DNA of 64,000 nt. It comes from Trigonopsis variabilis. Taxonomy: Eukaryota; Ascomycota; Trigonopsidomycetes; Trigonopsidales; Trigonopsidaceae. Below are positions 11,654 to 29,123 of the stretch, one piece after another. Numbering within the stretch: the stretch's first letter is position 1; every line of letters begins with the position of its first letter. A program made the translations under genes and the position numbers. The notes beneath the pieces were generated by a model, which made no database searches, was not told where the DNA came from, and saw nothing but the letters and a program-made list of their open reading frames with translations. The stretch lies in the NCBI GenBank assembly GCA_003707065.3, contig PPXM03000004.1, positions 434,001 to 498,000 on the forward strand, given 5' to 3'.

Positions 11654-13743
11654 ATGATATCAATGCCTATGTCAAATCTAGAGGCATCATCTCATGAATA
11701 CGGCAATCGGAAAAGAGGATTTCTCTCTTCTCCTTGTGTTCAACCGGTGATCAAAAGGCCACGAATTAGCAGCGGAGATGTCGATGAATTAGATCAAGAA
11801 GATGAAGCCGAGGAAGAAAACGACAATAAAGACATATCATGGCTTGGACAAAATAATCAGGACCTGAGTCAAAGGATGAATGAGAATCTCTTACGGCATG
11901 CTTTAGAAGAAGCCGACAAGGTAAGAGACATTTTGGCTTAGAGTGGGGCTGACGACTCTAGGGTAATAATGAAGCAATGGATCATTTCATATCATTGTTA
12001 AGCTTGCCGAGGGATTCGAGTGATTCTTTCTCAGAAAGTCAGCTTCGACAGTCTCTTTCCTATCTTTGCGGAGAGATGGGTCAACTAAGTTCTCAAAAAT
12101 TCTCACCGTTGATTTATGCGTTATTGGATATACCTTGGATAAATTGTGGAGACGATTTAGCCACTGTTTATACTCGCTTTGTTTCTGTTTTGATTTCGGC
12201 CATGCCACGGTGGTGGACTGACGTAGCCAAACGAGTCATTCGAGGATTCACTGGCACTAGTAATCATGCTCGAAAATTGCATAAATTGTTACAAGAAATG
12301 ATATCACTAATTCCGACTTCCTCGTCCTTATTAGTTGGAATCTTTAACGGATCTTTTCCTCATAAAGATGAAGCAACTAAGTACCAAATCCGCTATATTC
12401 GAAATATCATTCATGTGTCTGAGTATTGCCCCGAGATAGCCAGTGGCGTTTGGGGTTTGGTTTTCCAACGCTTAGTTCTTTTGGATGTGGAGATTCAAAA
12501 CGAGTTGGATGATCTAAATGATGATGAAGATGAAATCGCTGAAATTCTTTATGACGATGAAGATGATATCGTGGAAATTAATGATTATGACGAATCTAAT
12601 GATGGAATCGAAAAAAAGAGCCAGATAGAGCGAGAATATGATGAAGAAAGTGAAGAAGAAGCAGAGTATGAAGTTGAACTTCCTCAAATAAATATAAACC
12701 AACTGGTTAAACGACTAGATTGTATCCTTATGGCTGTCTTTGAGTTAATTGAACCAAAATTCTCGAGAGACTTAGTGTACTCCGTTTCGACTGCTACTCT
12801 TTTTGATACTTTTCTTCGACATTTCACATCCTATATTCTTCCTACTCATCGCACAAGGGCTGCTCAGTATGTGCTATTTAAAGCTAGTCAAGCTACGCCC
12901 GAATTGACTGACCATTTTTTGGTTCATCTGATTGAGATTGCTTTACATCCGTCCGAAGATTTCGAAAAACGGCAAAAGGCTATGCAGTATATATCATCCT
13001 ATATTGCGCGTTGCAGGACGTTGTCTCGGTCACAGATCATTTTCGTGGTGTCTATGCTCGCTGGTTGGGTCGAACGGTATCTAAACGAGCGAGAGTGCGA
13101 AGTCGGATTCACGATTGGAGTATCGCGGTTTAAAATATTCTATTCCGTTGTTCAAGCATTGTTTTATATTTTTTGTTTTAGACATAAGCTGCTGCGTGTC
13201 ACTCAAGATGACGACTTGAATGATGACTCGCCAAGCGGCAAGGAATGGGTCTGTGACTTAGACAGACTTTTCCAGAGAGTTATTACCTCAGCGTTCAATC
13301 CCCTTCGTTATTGTAATAATACTGTGGTAATGATGTTTGCCAAGGTATCGCAGCGTCACGATGCAGTCTACTGTTTTTCAATCATCGAGCAGAATAGGCG
13401 AGGAATGCGAGCTCGAACCGGCACCCCGGAATATCATCAAACACCAAGTCCTCCTACGAGTGCAAGCAAGTCTTCTAATACATGTCAGATCATGATGACG
13501 TCGTTCCAACGAGTAGAATTCGTTGAGCTGGAAGGATATTTTCCGTTTGATCCTCTGTTCCTCCGTCATTCAGGTGATTATATCTCACCTTCATATATTA
13601 GATGGCAGGATGTGGTTGATGAATCATCGAGTGAATTAGGCGAGTCTGATCTAGATGGAGAAGATGATGAAGATAGTGCAAGTAGCGACGAGGACGAAGG
13701 AGACTATAGTGATACGGACGGAAGCATTGTATCTGAGGGTTAG
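11654..13743 (+). CDS. RRN3: RNA polymerase I initiation factor Rrn3 (TIF-IA)
   Basis: Rrn3 bridges Pol I to core promoter factors, so it sets the rate of rRNA transcription in the nucleolus. The exons are 11654-11920 and 11962-13743. The 41-nt intron has donor GTAAGA and branch GGCTGAC just before CTCTAG. The product is about 682 residues, compared with roughly 600-630 in yeasts. The central block HVSEYCPEIASGVW with LVFQRLVLLDVEIQNELDDL is the diagnostic Rrn3 helical-repeat segment. It is followed by a long acidic insert of Asp and Glu (codons near 12510-12680) and an acidic C terminus, where family members are regulated by phosphorylation. The start is the first of three clustered in-frame ATGs (11654, 11663, 11669). 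Confidence 0.93.
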
Positions 13744-13918
13744 GAGTTTGTTCATTTTAGTGTTTGACATAGGTTTTAGAATTGCCTGTAATCTAGTCTC
13801 CTCTCGTATTGGACAAGTTTCCAAATCCTCTTTGCTTGCATCCACAACAGTAGCGACAACAGAAGCGATGTAGCGGTTGGGAGTTTTTCTCCCATCTTGC
13901 CAAATTTTTCCAGAACAC

Positions 13919-15211
13919 ATGTCGGCCTTCCAAATCCCTGGCCTTAATATCTTGAGTGGTGATACTGACGAGTCGCAGATTAGGCAAATAAAAGATGACT
14001 ATGAGCGCAACAAAGCACCAGAGGTAGCGCATAAGGAGGAAACTGGAATCACGACCATCGAGAAGAGCGAAGGTGACGGTATCATTGCTAACTCTAATAG
14101 TGCACCAGTAGATGCGGTGGAATCTCAATCAGTGTTTGAGTTAGCTCTTGCTGGCCGTGAAATTGAATACAATGGGGAGCAAGTGCTTGTGGGTGAGGAG
14201 ATAGTCCAGGCTCTTGACGGAAAGCCCGCGGTGCAGGATGAAATTGAAGGTTCAGAAAGCAGTTCTGATAGTGAAAGCGATAGTGATAGTGATAGTGACA
14301 GCGATTTAAGCGGGGAGCAGATAATGCTTAGTGATAACGAAGATGAAGGTAAAGGAGAGAATGGGCCAATCAAAAGTCGGAATGAACTAGAAGATAAAGT
14401 GGATGATTCATATCTTGAAAACGTTAATATTCCTCTGAATGCTGCTCTTAGTCCATTTGGTGAAATCCACTCAGTTGTTGAGGGATCGACGCTGGTGATC
14501 AAAGGGCTTAGTTCTGGTGAATCCATGGTGGTTGATCAGGATACTATTGCTGTTGACTGTAATCATAAGATTATTGGGCGAGTGTACGAGACTCTGGGCA
14601 AAGTGGAAGAGCCTTATTATGCCATCAGGTTTGGCTCAAGTCAAGTAGTCCAAGAACGAGGTTTTGCGAATCGACTGAATGAAAAGGTTTTTTATATCTT
14701 GGAGTCGGAGAACATTCTACCGGTCGGAAACGAGAGCCACAGCTCGTTCACAAAGTTTGTCTTTACCCAAAGCTTAAGGGTCTTGAAGGGCAGCGATGCT
14801 AGCAATGTTCATGATGAAGAAGTTGGCGACAGCGAGATTGAGTTCAGTGACGATGAAAAGGAGCAGCAGTTTAAGCAGCTCCGGAAGAAACGGAAATCAA
14901 AAGGTGGCAAAGCTCAGTCTACCTCAACTGATCAGCTGCCGGGAGCGATTCCAAAAAGATCACGAGCTCCTGCTCCTGACAGGAGCAATTACATGACTAT
15001 GCCTTCTCGATATGAGTCTAATCAAAGACTTGACTACAATCAAGGCGGACGTTATAACAATATGGCTGCCACGATGTATGGAGAATTGGCCCACAGCGGT
15101 CCGACCAATCCTAACTCGTTCACTAAACCTTCGTCTAATGGCTATTCATTGACCCAGCAACAGCTTGATCTTTTACAATCTCTGGTTCCGAAACCTCCTG
15201 GTACCGGATGA
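13919..15211 (+). CDS. NAF1: H/ACA snoRNP assembly factor Naf1
   Basis: Naf1 loads H/ACA snoRNPs co-transcriptionally before Gar1 replaces it. The 430-residue protein has a strongly acidic Ser-Asp tract at about residues 112-130. A Gar1/Naf1 beta-barrel follows at roughly 165-280, with the signature order NIPLNAALSPFGEIHSVVEG, then VYETLGKVEEPYYAIRF. The C terminus is basic, Lys-rich and then Gly/Asn/Gln-rich. Gar1 itself would be glycine-arginine-rich and much shorter, so Naf1 is preferred. The start ATG at 13919 gives MSAFQIPGLN; the frame stays open upstream but has no earlier ATG. It follows RRN3 by only 175 bases in the same direction. Confidence 0.92.
   Translation: MSAFQIPGLNILSGDTDESQIRQIKDDYERNKAPEVAHKEETGITTIEKSEGDGIIANSNSAPVDAVESQSVFELALAGREIEYNGEQVLVGEEIVQALDGKPAVQDEIEGSESSSDSESDSDSDSDSDLSGEQIMLSDNEDEGKGENGPIKSRNELEDKVDDSYLENVNIPLNAALSPFGEIHSVVEGSTLVIKGLSSGESMVVDQDTIAVDCNHKIIGRVYETLGKVEEPYYAIRFGSSQVVQERGFANRLNEKVFYILESENILPVGNESHSSFTKFVFTQSLRVLKGSDASNVHDEEVGDSEIEFSDDEKEQQFKQLRKKRKSKGGKAQSTSTDQLPGAIPKRSRAPAPDRSNYMTMPSRYESNQRLDYNQGGRYNNMAATMYGELAHSGPTNPNSFTKPSSNGYSLTQQQLDLLQSLVPKPPGTG
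14261..14305 (+). repeat. GATAGT-type hexanucleotide repeat coding Ser-Asp
   Basis: An imperfect run of GAT-AGT/AGC units inside NAF1 encodes alternating Ser and Asp. It is likely to vary in length between strains and is typical of acidic tracts that bind basic RNP proteins. Confidence 0.7.
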
Positions 15212-15445
15212 TTTCAAGAGTACGAAAAGATCATGATTAAGGCGAATGCTATATTATACCTCCACACTTTTAGTTATCTCATATCATGTCTGTCGTTGCT
15301 TCATCTCATTCTAAACTTTATGCTCATCTCTACCCTTTGAGAGATCTTCTTCGCTAGCACTCACAAGCAAAGTCAGCCACAGGCTCAGCCTGATGCATTC
15401 CCGAGTGAAAATTATAAATTAGAATCACTTTCAGCTCCTTGGCGG

Positions 15446-16189
15446 CTATTTGGTAGGGTTTCTTACATCGTCATCGGGATGCTTGACATGGGGAACTGGA
15501 GGTGCTGTTCTGGCGCTATAGCTAGCCATATAGACCTGCCAGAACAAACCAGCTGTGCTGTTGTAGACACCTCGATAAGTAAAGGGGATAAGGGCGAAGT
15601 TGATCACACTAACACAAGGCCAATAATACACTCCGACCGCCCACGTCTCCGGAACAAGCTTCATCACTATTTCTTTCAGTCCAAGCTCCTTTTTGTATTC
15701 ATTGAACACCACTCGAGACTCAGGTAAAGGCTCTTGAGGATCCTTGACTACTTCCTCAAACAACGACCATCCAAAGAAGATTGTCCTGTGCAAGCTTAGC
15801 TGCGTAAACTGGAAAAACGGCGAAAATATCGCCTGAGAAGCCACCGTTTTACATAGGACTCCAAAAGGGTGGGGTCTTCCGGGAGGGTTAGCCGTCGTGA
15901 CAGGAAGCTTTCCCAGAAACCGAGACCACATATCTCTTATCCGGGGAATGTTCCAGGCCGTCATGATATTGATCCAAGCATACTGGGGCTGGGATAATAT
16001 TGACCCTAGAATTGATGCTCTTAGCATTCGAGAATAATCAAGAGTATAAGGAGCATGGGTTGGTCGTGAAGGATCCGAAGCCTGGGAGATCATTTGCGAC
16101 AAAGCGTCAGCAAGAGTAAAAACTATAGTTCCTTGTACACATTCTGTTCGCCATGGCCATCTTCTATGGATCTTTGAGTAAATTCCCAT
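15446..16189 (-). CDS. Mpv17/PMP22 family inner-membrane protein (Sym1-like)
   Basis: This is a 247-residue polytopic protein of the Mpv17/PMP22 family; yeast Sym1 is a mitochondrial inner-membrane member needed at high temperature and on ethanol. The family C-terminal signature is visible as ETWAVGVYYWPCVSVINFALIPF followed by a Trp-containing last helix (positions about 15500-15640). The N-terminal YSKIHRRWPWRTECVQG block matches the usual start helix and the GD/AD-type loop. ATG 16189 gives MGIYSKIH; the frame extends five codons upstream without an ATG. No intron is needed. Whether it is mitochondrial or peroxisomal cannot be decided from sequence. Confidence 0.88.
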   Translation of the reverse strand: MGIYSKIHRRWPWRTECVQGTIVFTLADALSQMISQASDPSRPTHAPYTLDYSRMLRASILGSILSQPQYAWINIMTAWNIPRIRDMWSRFLGKLPVTTANPPGRPHPFGVLCKTVASQAIFSPFFQFTQLSLHRTIFFGWSLFEEVVKDPQEPLPESRVVFNEYKKELGLKEIVMKLVPETWAVGVYYWPCVSVINFALIPFTYRGVYNSTAGLFWQVYMASYSARTAPPVPHVKHPDDDVRNPTK

Positions 16190-16753
16190 TGCAATTCTGA
16201 GCAAAGTGGAATAAGTAACGTGAAGTTGCGCCAGTAGTCCGTAGATAAGCGTGCGGCGGAAAATTTGAACGGTGTCTCAAATTGGTTCTTGCTATCACAC
16301 AAGATAAATTAGCTGCTTTTTACATCTAGCGTGCGAGTAGGACTTCTTGCTACTTGGGGCATATTGGGGTAGATTTGCGGTTCTTATGAGTCAAATTACT
16401 CATCTGCTTCTAGGCGTTGCCGTGGACGCTATTCCGAGTCTTGCCGTGATGATCAGCCGTTGTCATCGGCAATGTATGGTGGAGGGCGACGGATCAAGAT
16501 CATAATTGATTAGTCCCAATTAAACGCGTGGAAAGTGCAACGCCTCCAAGGGAGAATATTGAGAGCATTATCGTGACAACTAGGTTGGGCCAAACGTGGC
16601 AACGGAGTGCGAAACAACAAAGGATTGATGAGTCCTAAGGTGATAGCAACGAAAGGGATGACAAAACTACAAAAATATTAGACCTGAGCCTGGATTAAAA
16701 GCTATATAATACACCACAAACCAAGGAACCCAACATAACCATCCGAAGAACAC
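16190..16753. other. Intergenic region between the Sym1-like gene and histone H3
   Basis: I see no gene or strong motif in this 564-base stretch. It holds the upstream flank of the Sym1-like gene and the 3' flank of H3. Confidence 0.4.
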
Positions 16754-17737
<984 letters not shown>

Positions 17738-18229
17738 GTTCTTTGGGTCTGGTTCGTGTATACTATAATATGGATTTGATGTGATATTGTGATATCTTTC
17801 CGGTCTACTTTACTGTATCTCTTTCATAAAATCTCATTCTACATGTAAAGTTATTATCAGTTGGTTTTCCATATTACTGGTTCTATATTTATATTGCACC
17901 GTTTTATCATGGGATCGTCGTACGAGTACTTTATACGATGGTAACGTAGCGAAACACTATCACCTGCCGGTAACAAATCCGTCGTAAGGCCGAGGCAACA
18001 ACCAGGTCAATACGACCATGTTTGGTTGCTAAGAAAATCTTTGCACCACAAGTGTAATGGATTACGTACTACGAAAATCGGTCGTGTTCTCGAATCTTCT
18101 CGTTCTCGCAACGCATCTTCCAATCACAGTTCCCCACGTGACGAAATGTCACGTGCGGGATGCGTCACCTCCCCTCCCATTACAAAGCCATCTTAAATAA
18201 CACTACTGATTCTTCCATCTTACTCCATC
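17738..18229 (+). promoter_or_regulatory. RPN4 upstream region with paired CACGTG dyad
   Basis: This 492-base stretch has no gene. It contains CACGTGAC at 18135-18142 and its reverse complement GTCACGTG at 18148-18155, five bases apart and 74 bases before the RPN4 ATG. A TGCGTCACC element follows at about 18160. The octamer matches the Cbf1-type bHLH consensus, and the paired inverted sites suggest co-operative binding. TTAAATAA near 18193 is the likely TATA equivalent. Confidence 0.6.
18135..18155. promoter_or_regulatory. Inverted CACGTGAC / GTCACGTG pair
   Basis: Two perfect octamers in opposite orientation are separated by five bases (GAAAT), 74 bases before RPN4. The core CACGTG is an E-box, and the flanks match the RTCACRTG consensus of Cbf1-type bHLH factors. 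Confidence 0.6.
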
Positions 18230-19354
18230 ATGGATTTTGTGCTTTACGACGCTAGTCAATCGGCGTCGTCCGAACCTTCTCCAAAGGGAACGGCGGCTCC
18301 TCAGGACTCGCAGCCTTTGTGTCCAAAGCTATCAAGAACAGTGACCGATGCTATCGAAGATGAGCTTTATCGGCCACCCTCTCCTCAGCCTTCCGTCCCT
18401 ACAGTTCATCCTCCGTCTCCACCTACCTCATCGAATGTGTTCAGGTCTCCTTTCCGCAAGACGAGCCCTTACTATCTATCTCCGGCGGAGTTGGATGCTT
18501 GTCTCGATCTCTCTAGCTCTGATGATCGATTCGCAGCTCTTTTTGGGTCCTCCTGGGCTCCTCCTGTTCCTACTGTCTCCCCTCGTGATTCGCTACTTCC
18601 TTGTCCTCCCTCTCCTGCTGCTCTTAATTCCGATGATGACGACGACGATGATGGGTTACCGGGCATCACCTTTCCGGAGCCAGAATGGGCTGCCGAGACC
18701 GATAATCTAAGCGTGGGATCCCCTTTTGGCCCTTATGCTTCGTCAGAAGCAGACCACAAGGAAATCGTTTCGTTGATAAATGCCCATCAACGCAAGCTTA
18801 GGCGCAGCAGAGAGCGCGATAGTGATGACGAATCGACTTCCGGTCCCACAATCAAACAAGAACAGACCCCCGATATCCCCGGACCAGAAGACCATCTTCC
18901 AATCTCTCCTGATGAAATATTCGACGATTTTCAAGATGAAAAAGGCGATGAGGATAATAAGGCCGAAGAATTCCCGGGCTCCTACTCTTGCAAAGAATGT
19001 GGCCAACGCTTTGATAAACCATACCAAGTCCTCCGCCATCGGAGAACTACGCACATGAAGCAAGATCGGGAGCGGTCACGGAGTCGGCCGCGTGTCACTC
19101 CTCCCGCAAATGCATCGGTCCATGGCTCTCATCCGGTGGCTCCTCACCGATGTGTCGCCATCAACCCCACGACAGGTTTACCATGCAATAAAGATTTCTC
19201 TCGTCCTTACGATCTCATTCGGCATCAGGAAACGATCCATGCCAAGAATAGAAAGACGTTCAGGTGCGAACTCTGTGGAGATGCAAGTAAGACGTTTTCA
19301 CGGCAAGACGCTGTTTCACGACACATGAGAGTTAAACATGGGAACGCAAGATAG
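18230..19354 (+). CDS. RPN4: Rpn4-type C2H2 transcription factor for proteasome genes
   Basis: This 374-residue protein is recognised as Rpn4, the short-lived activator of proteasome genes. The N-terminal motif SRTVTDAIEDELY matches the conserved Rpn4 RTLTDILEDELY element. The middle is acidic and Ser/Pro-rich, including a run of six Asp near residue 138. A C2H2-like finger (CKECGQRF, residues about 249-272) follows. Then come the two unusual Rpn4 fingers, with CVAINPTTGLPCNKDFSRPYDL and CELCGDASKTFSRQDAVSRH at about 305-370. A single exon starts at the first ATG. Rpn4 is itself a proteasome substrate, so its level normally reports proteasome capacity. Confidence 0.88.
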   Translation: MDFVLYDASQSASSEPSPKGTAAPQDSQPLCPKLSRTVTDAIEDELYRPPSPQPSVPTVHPPSPPTSSNVFRSPFRKTSPYYLSPAELDACLDLSSSDDRFAALFGSSWAPPVPTVSPRDSLLPCPPSPAALNSDDDDDDDGLPGITFPEPEWAAETDNLSVGSPFGPYASSEADHKEIVSLINAHQRKLRRSRERDSDDESTSGPTIKQEQTPDIPGPEDHLPISPDEIFDDFQDEKGDEDNKAEEFPGSYSCKECGQRFDKPYQVLRHRRTTHMKQDRERSRSRPRVTPPANASVHGSHPVAPHRCVAINPTTGLPCNKDFSRPYDLIRHQETIHAKNRKTFRCELCGDASKTFSRQDAVSRHMRVKHGNAR

Positions 19355-19557
19355 TTATGGCATTTGTTTGTTTGGTACACGGCTGGTTTTTGTTGGTTGC
19401 TTCACTTTTGGCGGTTGCATTGGGCATGTTATGGTTTGGTGCTAGAGCATGTCGCATATAATAACTTTGACTCTACTGATGATAATTTTTTTTCATTTAC
19501 AGCACGTATTATAGAAATATTAAGTCGAATATTGGTCACGCACTTTCCGTAGATATT

Positions 19558-24887
<5,330 letters not shown>

Positions 24888-25535
24888 ATGGGTAAAGCTC
24901 AATCGAAATTGAATCATGATCAACTTCAAGAGCTGCAAAGAGCTACATACTTTGACAAGAAAGAGCTCCAGCAATGGTTTAAAGGGTTCAGCCGCGACTA
25001 CCCCGAAGGTCAAATAACAAAAGATGAATTATTACAAATATATAAACAGTTTTTTCCGTTTGGAGATCCTGCATCATTTACTGGTTTTATTTTCAAGGTT
25101 TTCGATCGCGATGGGAACGGGACAATTGATTTCAAAGAGTTTATCTGCGCCCTTAGCGTGGCGGCGAGAGGTTCGATGGAGGAAAAGTTAACGTGGGCAT
25201 TTCAGCTCTATGATCAGGATCGCGACGGAAATATCTCATATCAAGAGATGCTCTCAGTCGTTGACTCGATCTATAAGATGGTGGGCACAATGGGCAAGAT
25301 GCCCGAGGATGAGCATACTCCTGAAATGGTAAGTACAATTGGTGTCTATTATTAATATGACTAGAGGGTCAACAAATTGTTCTTCTCCATGGATAAGGAT
25401 CACAATGGTCAACTATCATATGACGAATTTAAAGAAGGAGCTAAAGCGGTATGTTCAGCATCTTGCCTATTTTATCTGACTCTTTAGGACCCTAGTATTG
25501 TATCTGCGTTAATGCTTTATGATGGATTAGTATGA
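24888..25535 (+). CDS. FRQ1: Neuronal calcium sensor 1 / frequenin
   Basis: This N-myristoylated EF-hand protein is known to activate the phosphatidylinositol 4-kinase Pik1 at the Golgi. The exons are 24888-25328, 25365-25448 and 25488-25535, with introns of 36 and 39 nt that both end in short TGAC-branch acceptors. The product is 190 residues, exactly the family length. MGKAQSK provides the myristoylation glycine. The first EF hand is degenerate (DYPEGQITKDE), as in the whole family. Hands 2 to 4 are intact: DRDGNGTIDFKE, DQDRDGNISYQE and DKDHNGQLSYDE. The C terminus LMLYDGLV is the canonical last helix. Reading into intron 1 would cut off the fourth hand. Confidence 0.97.
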
Positions 25536-25790
25536 AGAGAGTTTCCTGCACAGGTCTTGGGTTTTATCAAAATAATGTTGTAAATTGCAAACTACGTATC
25601 AAAGACATAAACGACAAGCTTACGACCGTTATTTTATTGAAACAAAAAGCACCGGGTTTCCATTGCTAACCGCAACTCGTCATTCATAAAGTTCAGTTGA
25701 CTTGAGAGAAAGCCAACTCCCCAAAAAACCAGCGTAATAACCAACTAGTTCCAACCAGTACTCTAGACCGTACTTTTCTTTCTTCTACAT

Positions 25791-26362
25791 TCAATTACTA
25801 GAGTCTGGAAGTTCGTTCCAGCTCGCTTCCACAACATCCCGAACACGTCGATTGTATTCGGCTCGATGATCTTTGTATAAATTTGAGGCTTCTGCATTGG
25901 CAGGACTACCTGTATTGGGGTCATTCAACAAACTTTGGATCGAAGTTAGAATCGCAGCAACGTCGTACGTCGGGCTCCACCGATTCTGTAAGATATCTAG
26001 ACAGAGGTCTCCTGAAGCGTATACATTGGGGTGAAACATTCGAGAAATAAACCGAACAACCGGAGCTTTATTTGGATACTGCTCGTCAAACTGCAAGACA
26101 AGTCGAAATGTTCCATCTTCAAACGGCGTATCAGCAGGCCCAATAATCACAGCATTCCTATTGAAAGCATTAGCACTTGGTACACTTCTGGCTATTTTAT
26201 ACCTACCAGTTCATGATATTATTTGCCACCGGAGATGCCGACACTCCAGCTGGAGGATCTTGTTGCATTCTCTTTAGACCAGTCAGCCAGACTCTTTTAC
26301 TCATCAACATCTTCACATACCTTGAAATCACGCATGAGACGACGTCGAGCAGGAGTAGACAT
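25791..26362 (-). CDS. RAD6: E2 ubiquitin-conjugating enzyme Rad6/Ubc2
   Basis: Rad6 works with Rad18 on PCNA, Bre1 on histone H2B and Ubr1 in the N-degron pathway. Three exons (complement 26321-26362, 26207-26271, 25791-26157) are joined across two 49-nt introns to give 157 residues. The N terminus [20 protein letters not shown] is diagnostic for Rad6 over other E2s. The catalytic cysteine lies in [17 protein letters not shown]. The tail is short (ELPDSSN) and lacks the acidic stretch of budding yeast, like the fission-yeast and animal proteins. Exon 1 codes only 14 residues. Confidence 0.97.
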
Positions 26363-26827
26363 GATTGGATTAAAACAATGATTTCTTCCAAAACTGGTGG
26401 CCAAAAATGGAAAGGTGTGGAGGGAAGGTTATAGATCTATCGAGCAATCAATCGGGACAGGTCGAGGGTGAAAGTAACCACTCCGACGTGGCAACATAGA
26501 ACTCATGGTTTCAAGCCAGATCTGAGTACAATGTTTGATAGTAGGGCATTTTATTTTTCATTAATTCATGATGCTCTAATCATTACAAGACATTTACAGT
26601 ATTCAATTTCTTAATCTTTAGCATACTTTAACTACACACGAATCAAAGACATAGGAGAAAATTAGCAAGGAAGATTATTTAGAAAGGTGTCACATGTAGA
26701 AAGGTAGAAACGACACATCGTCGTTACCGTTGCTTTGAGAAGGGGACTTGTTTCGGAGAGCAGAAACCCACAGTAATCTTACTCCCGAAAGCTTACAAGT
26801 TACACTCTCTCTTTCTTGTGGCAGTCA
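26363..26827. other. Divergent RAD6-kinase intergenic region
   Basis: This 465-base stretch carries the two opposed promoters. I see no gene and no strong motif apart from AT-rich tracts around 26540-26640. Confidence 0.4.
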
Positions 26828-29123
26828 ATGCCTCGTGAACTACGAGGAACGCAACTCTATAGAAGGGATGAAGTTATTGGACGCGGAAGCTTTGGTGTTG
26901 TTTATAAAGGGTAAGAAAGAATCTTACACGAGAAAGGGTTCTGATCGAGGCTAACTTGACTCTAGGATAAATCGTGCCACCAACAAAGTTGTTGCGATAA
27001 AAGTTTTAAATCTCGATACAGCTCAGGATGATGTGGAAGATTTTCAGCGGGAGATTGCTTTATTAAGTCAGTTATCGAAGGTCGAAGCTCGGAATGTGAC
27101 CCGTTATTACGAGACGATAGTTGCTGGATCAAAGCTTTGGGTTATAATGGATTATTGTGCTGGAGGAAGCGTCAGAACGTTAATGGAAGCAGGAGCAATA
27201 GAAGAACGGTTTATTTCCGTCATATCTAGGGAGACCTTGGTCGGTTTATCGTTTATTCACAAAGAGGGAATCATTCATCGAGATATAAAAGCGGCGAATA
27301 TTTTAATTTCGAATGCAGGTCATGTTCAGTTGTGCGACTTTGGAGTGGCGGCTCAACTTTCAGCAAATAAGATCAAACGCTCGACTATTATTGGGACCCC
27401 TTATTGGATGGCTCCAGAAGTTATCCGTGAAGGATCAAGCTACAATTATAAGGCCGACATTTGGTCACTGGGTATTACATTATATGAAATGGCTACAGGG
27501 CGACCTCCTTTCTCTGATTCAGAGGCAATGGTCGCTTTGGTGTTGATTCCTCAATCAAAACCTTCAAGGTTGAATGGTTCTAATTACTCAGTTGCCCTCA
27601 AAGAGTTCGTGGCTCTTTGTTTAAATGAATTGCCTGATGAAAGGCCGTCTGCCGATGAACTTATAAAAGAGAAGTTCATCAAAATGTATCGACCAGCAAG
27701 CACTCAAACTCTCTGCGAGTTAATTTCGAGATATAAAAACTGGAAAAAATCCCATCCTTCGCCTGAAAAAAGAAGTTCAACTGGCGAGTTTTTGGAAGAT
27801 GATGAGGGCTTCATTAAAGATTCTGTGGAAGAGTTCAAATGGGATTTCGGCTCTAACAGTGACACCTCTGATATTGAAAGCGAATCTGACCAATACTATG
27901 ACACTTTGACAGCCAGAGCTGACCAATCAACTCTGGTTAGTGATCCAAAGGCTTGGACCCCCCCTGATAGTGAATTCGATGGGTCCCATCCATTAATGGA
28001 CCTCTTTCATGAACAGCAATCCTCTGACAATCTTTCTTTACAATCCTCCGCTCCTCCTCTTAGTATCGATCTAAATGAGGTGTACTCGCCTCTTAATGCC
28101 CAATCTACCTCAACCACAATCGAAATCCCTACAATGGAAGATTTATCATCCCCAGCTTTTGCTCCTAAGAACTCTGCCCTTTCTCTACCCCCACCTCAGA
28201 CTACTCCTGTCCACCAAACTATGTCCCATCCCAATTTGCTCATGACTTCGGCTTCGGAAGTTCACTTGACAACACCTTCGCCTACTCCACAGGCTCCTCC
28301 AAAGACGGAACCCCGCCCTGAAATGCGCACAGCAATGTCGTCACCGGATGGTTACCATCTTCCTAAGCTGGCATCGCAACTAAATCAGAGCCCAATTCCC
28401 TTAAAGACTATACGACCAATATCTCCGCTCAAGCGAGAGGTCAGCATAAGTCCTCCAAAAGCTTCTCTTCAACAAGATGGCACTAGATCTGCGGAGACGA
28501 CTCCATCAACTCTTTCTTCTGCTTATCCTAACCTCCAACAGCCCCAACAGCCCCAACAGTCGTCGTTCCCCAAACCAGATCTCAGGGCTCCAAGACCAGA
28601 AAACTTGAGGATCCCTCCTCCTTCATTAGCAGATCTAACGTCTCTAACAGGATCTGCCAGTCCTGGAAGACGACCTCAAGTACATCCATTGGCTTCCACG
28701 ACTGCTAGTATTCGCAGTACATTGACATCTTTATCGCAGTCTTTAGCTTCTCCAAATGTTGCAGAATTTCCTAATCAAATCTCTCCGTCCTCATATATGC
28801 ATTCCTCTAGCGCAGGCAACGGCTCTACTCCTTTGAATCGAATCAATGAGCAAAGTGATGACACGGACGTGGATCGAATAGCTCCCCTTCCTCATTCAAC
28901 TACTAGGATAGGACCATATCCTTCCGTTCCTAATCTCTATACCGACATATTACACATCAGCACTCCTCGTGAACACTTGAATGAGGACATCGATAAGACA
29001 ATCTCAAGTCTTCGTGCCGCACTAGACGTTCTTGATTCGAGTTATAAATGCATCATTGACTATATGGAAGAATCGGAAGAGAGTCCAACCTTATCTTCTA
29101 GACAGCGGTCAGAATCTACTTAG
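26828..29123 (+). CDS. KIC1: GCK-family Ste20-like kinase of the RAM/MOR network (Kic1/Nak1/Pod6 type)
   Basis: The protein is a Ser/Thr kinase with an N-terminal catalytic domain (about 12-270) and a long Ser/Pro-rich tail, the layout of Kic1/Nak1, which drives polarised growth and septation through Ndr kinases. The exons are 26828-26910 and 26966-29123, joined across a 55-nt intron (branch GGCTAAC) for 746 residues. The glycine loop is IGRGSFGVVYKG. The catalytic loop HRDIKAANIL, the DFG segment CDFGVAAQL and the activation segment GTPYWMAPEV are intact. The tail has a proline- and glutamine-rich tract, and a short helix near the C terminus could be a partner-binding site. It could instead be another GCK-III member such as Sid1, but the tail length favours Kic1/Nak1. 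Confidence 0.87.
28536..28559 (+). repeat. CAACAGCCC minisatellite
   Basis: Two and two-thirds copies of a 9-base unit lie inside the kinase gene and encode a Gln-Gln-Pro repeat in the disordered tail. Confidence 0.7.

Noticed and set aside
11418-11657. 79-codon hydrophobic frame before RRN3
   Set aside because: It overlaps the RRN3 start, matches no family and shows no splice or conservation clue; it is probably leader sequence.
26222-26230. Perfect Rpn4-type PACE site (GGTGGCAAA) near RAD6, also at about 14904 and 17403
   Set aside because: All three matches lie in coding exons (RAD6 exon 2, NAF1, H4 tail) and are explained by Val-Ala-Asn or Gly-Gly-Lys codons, not promoters.
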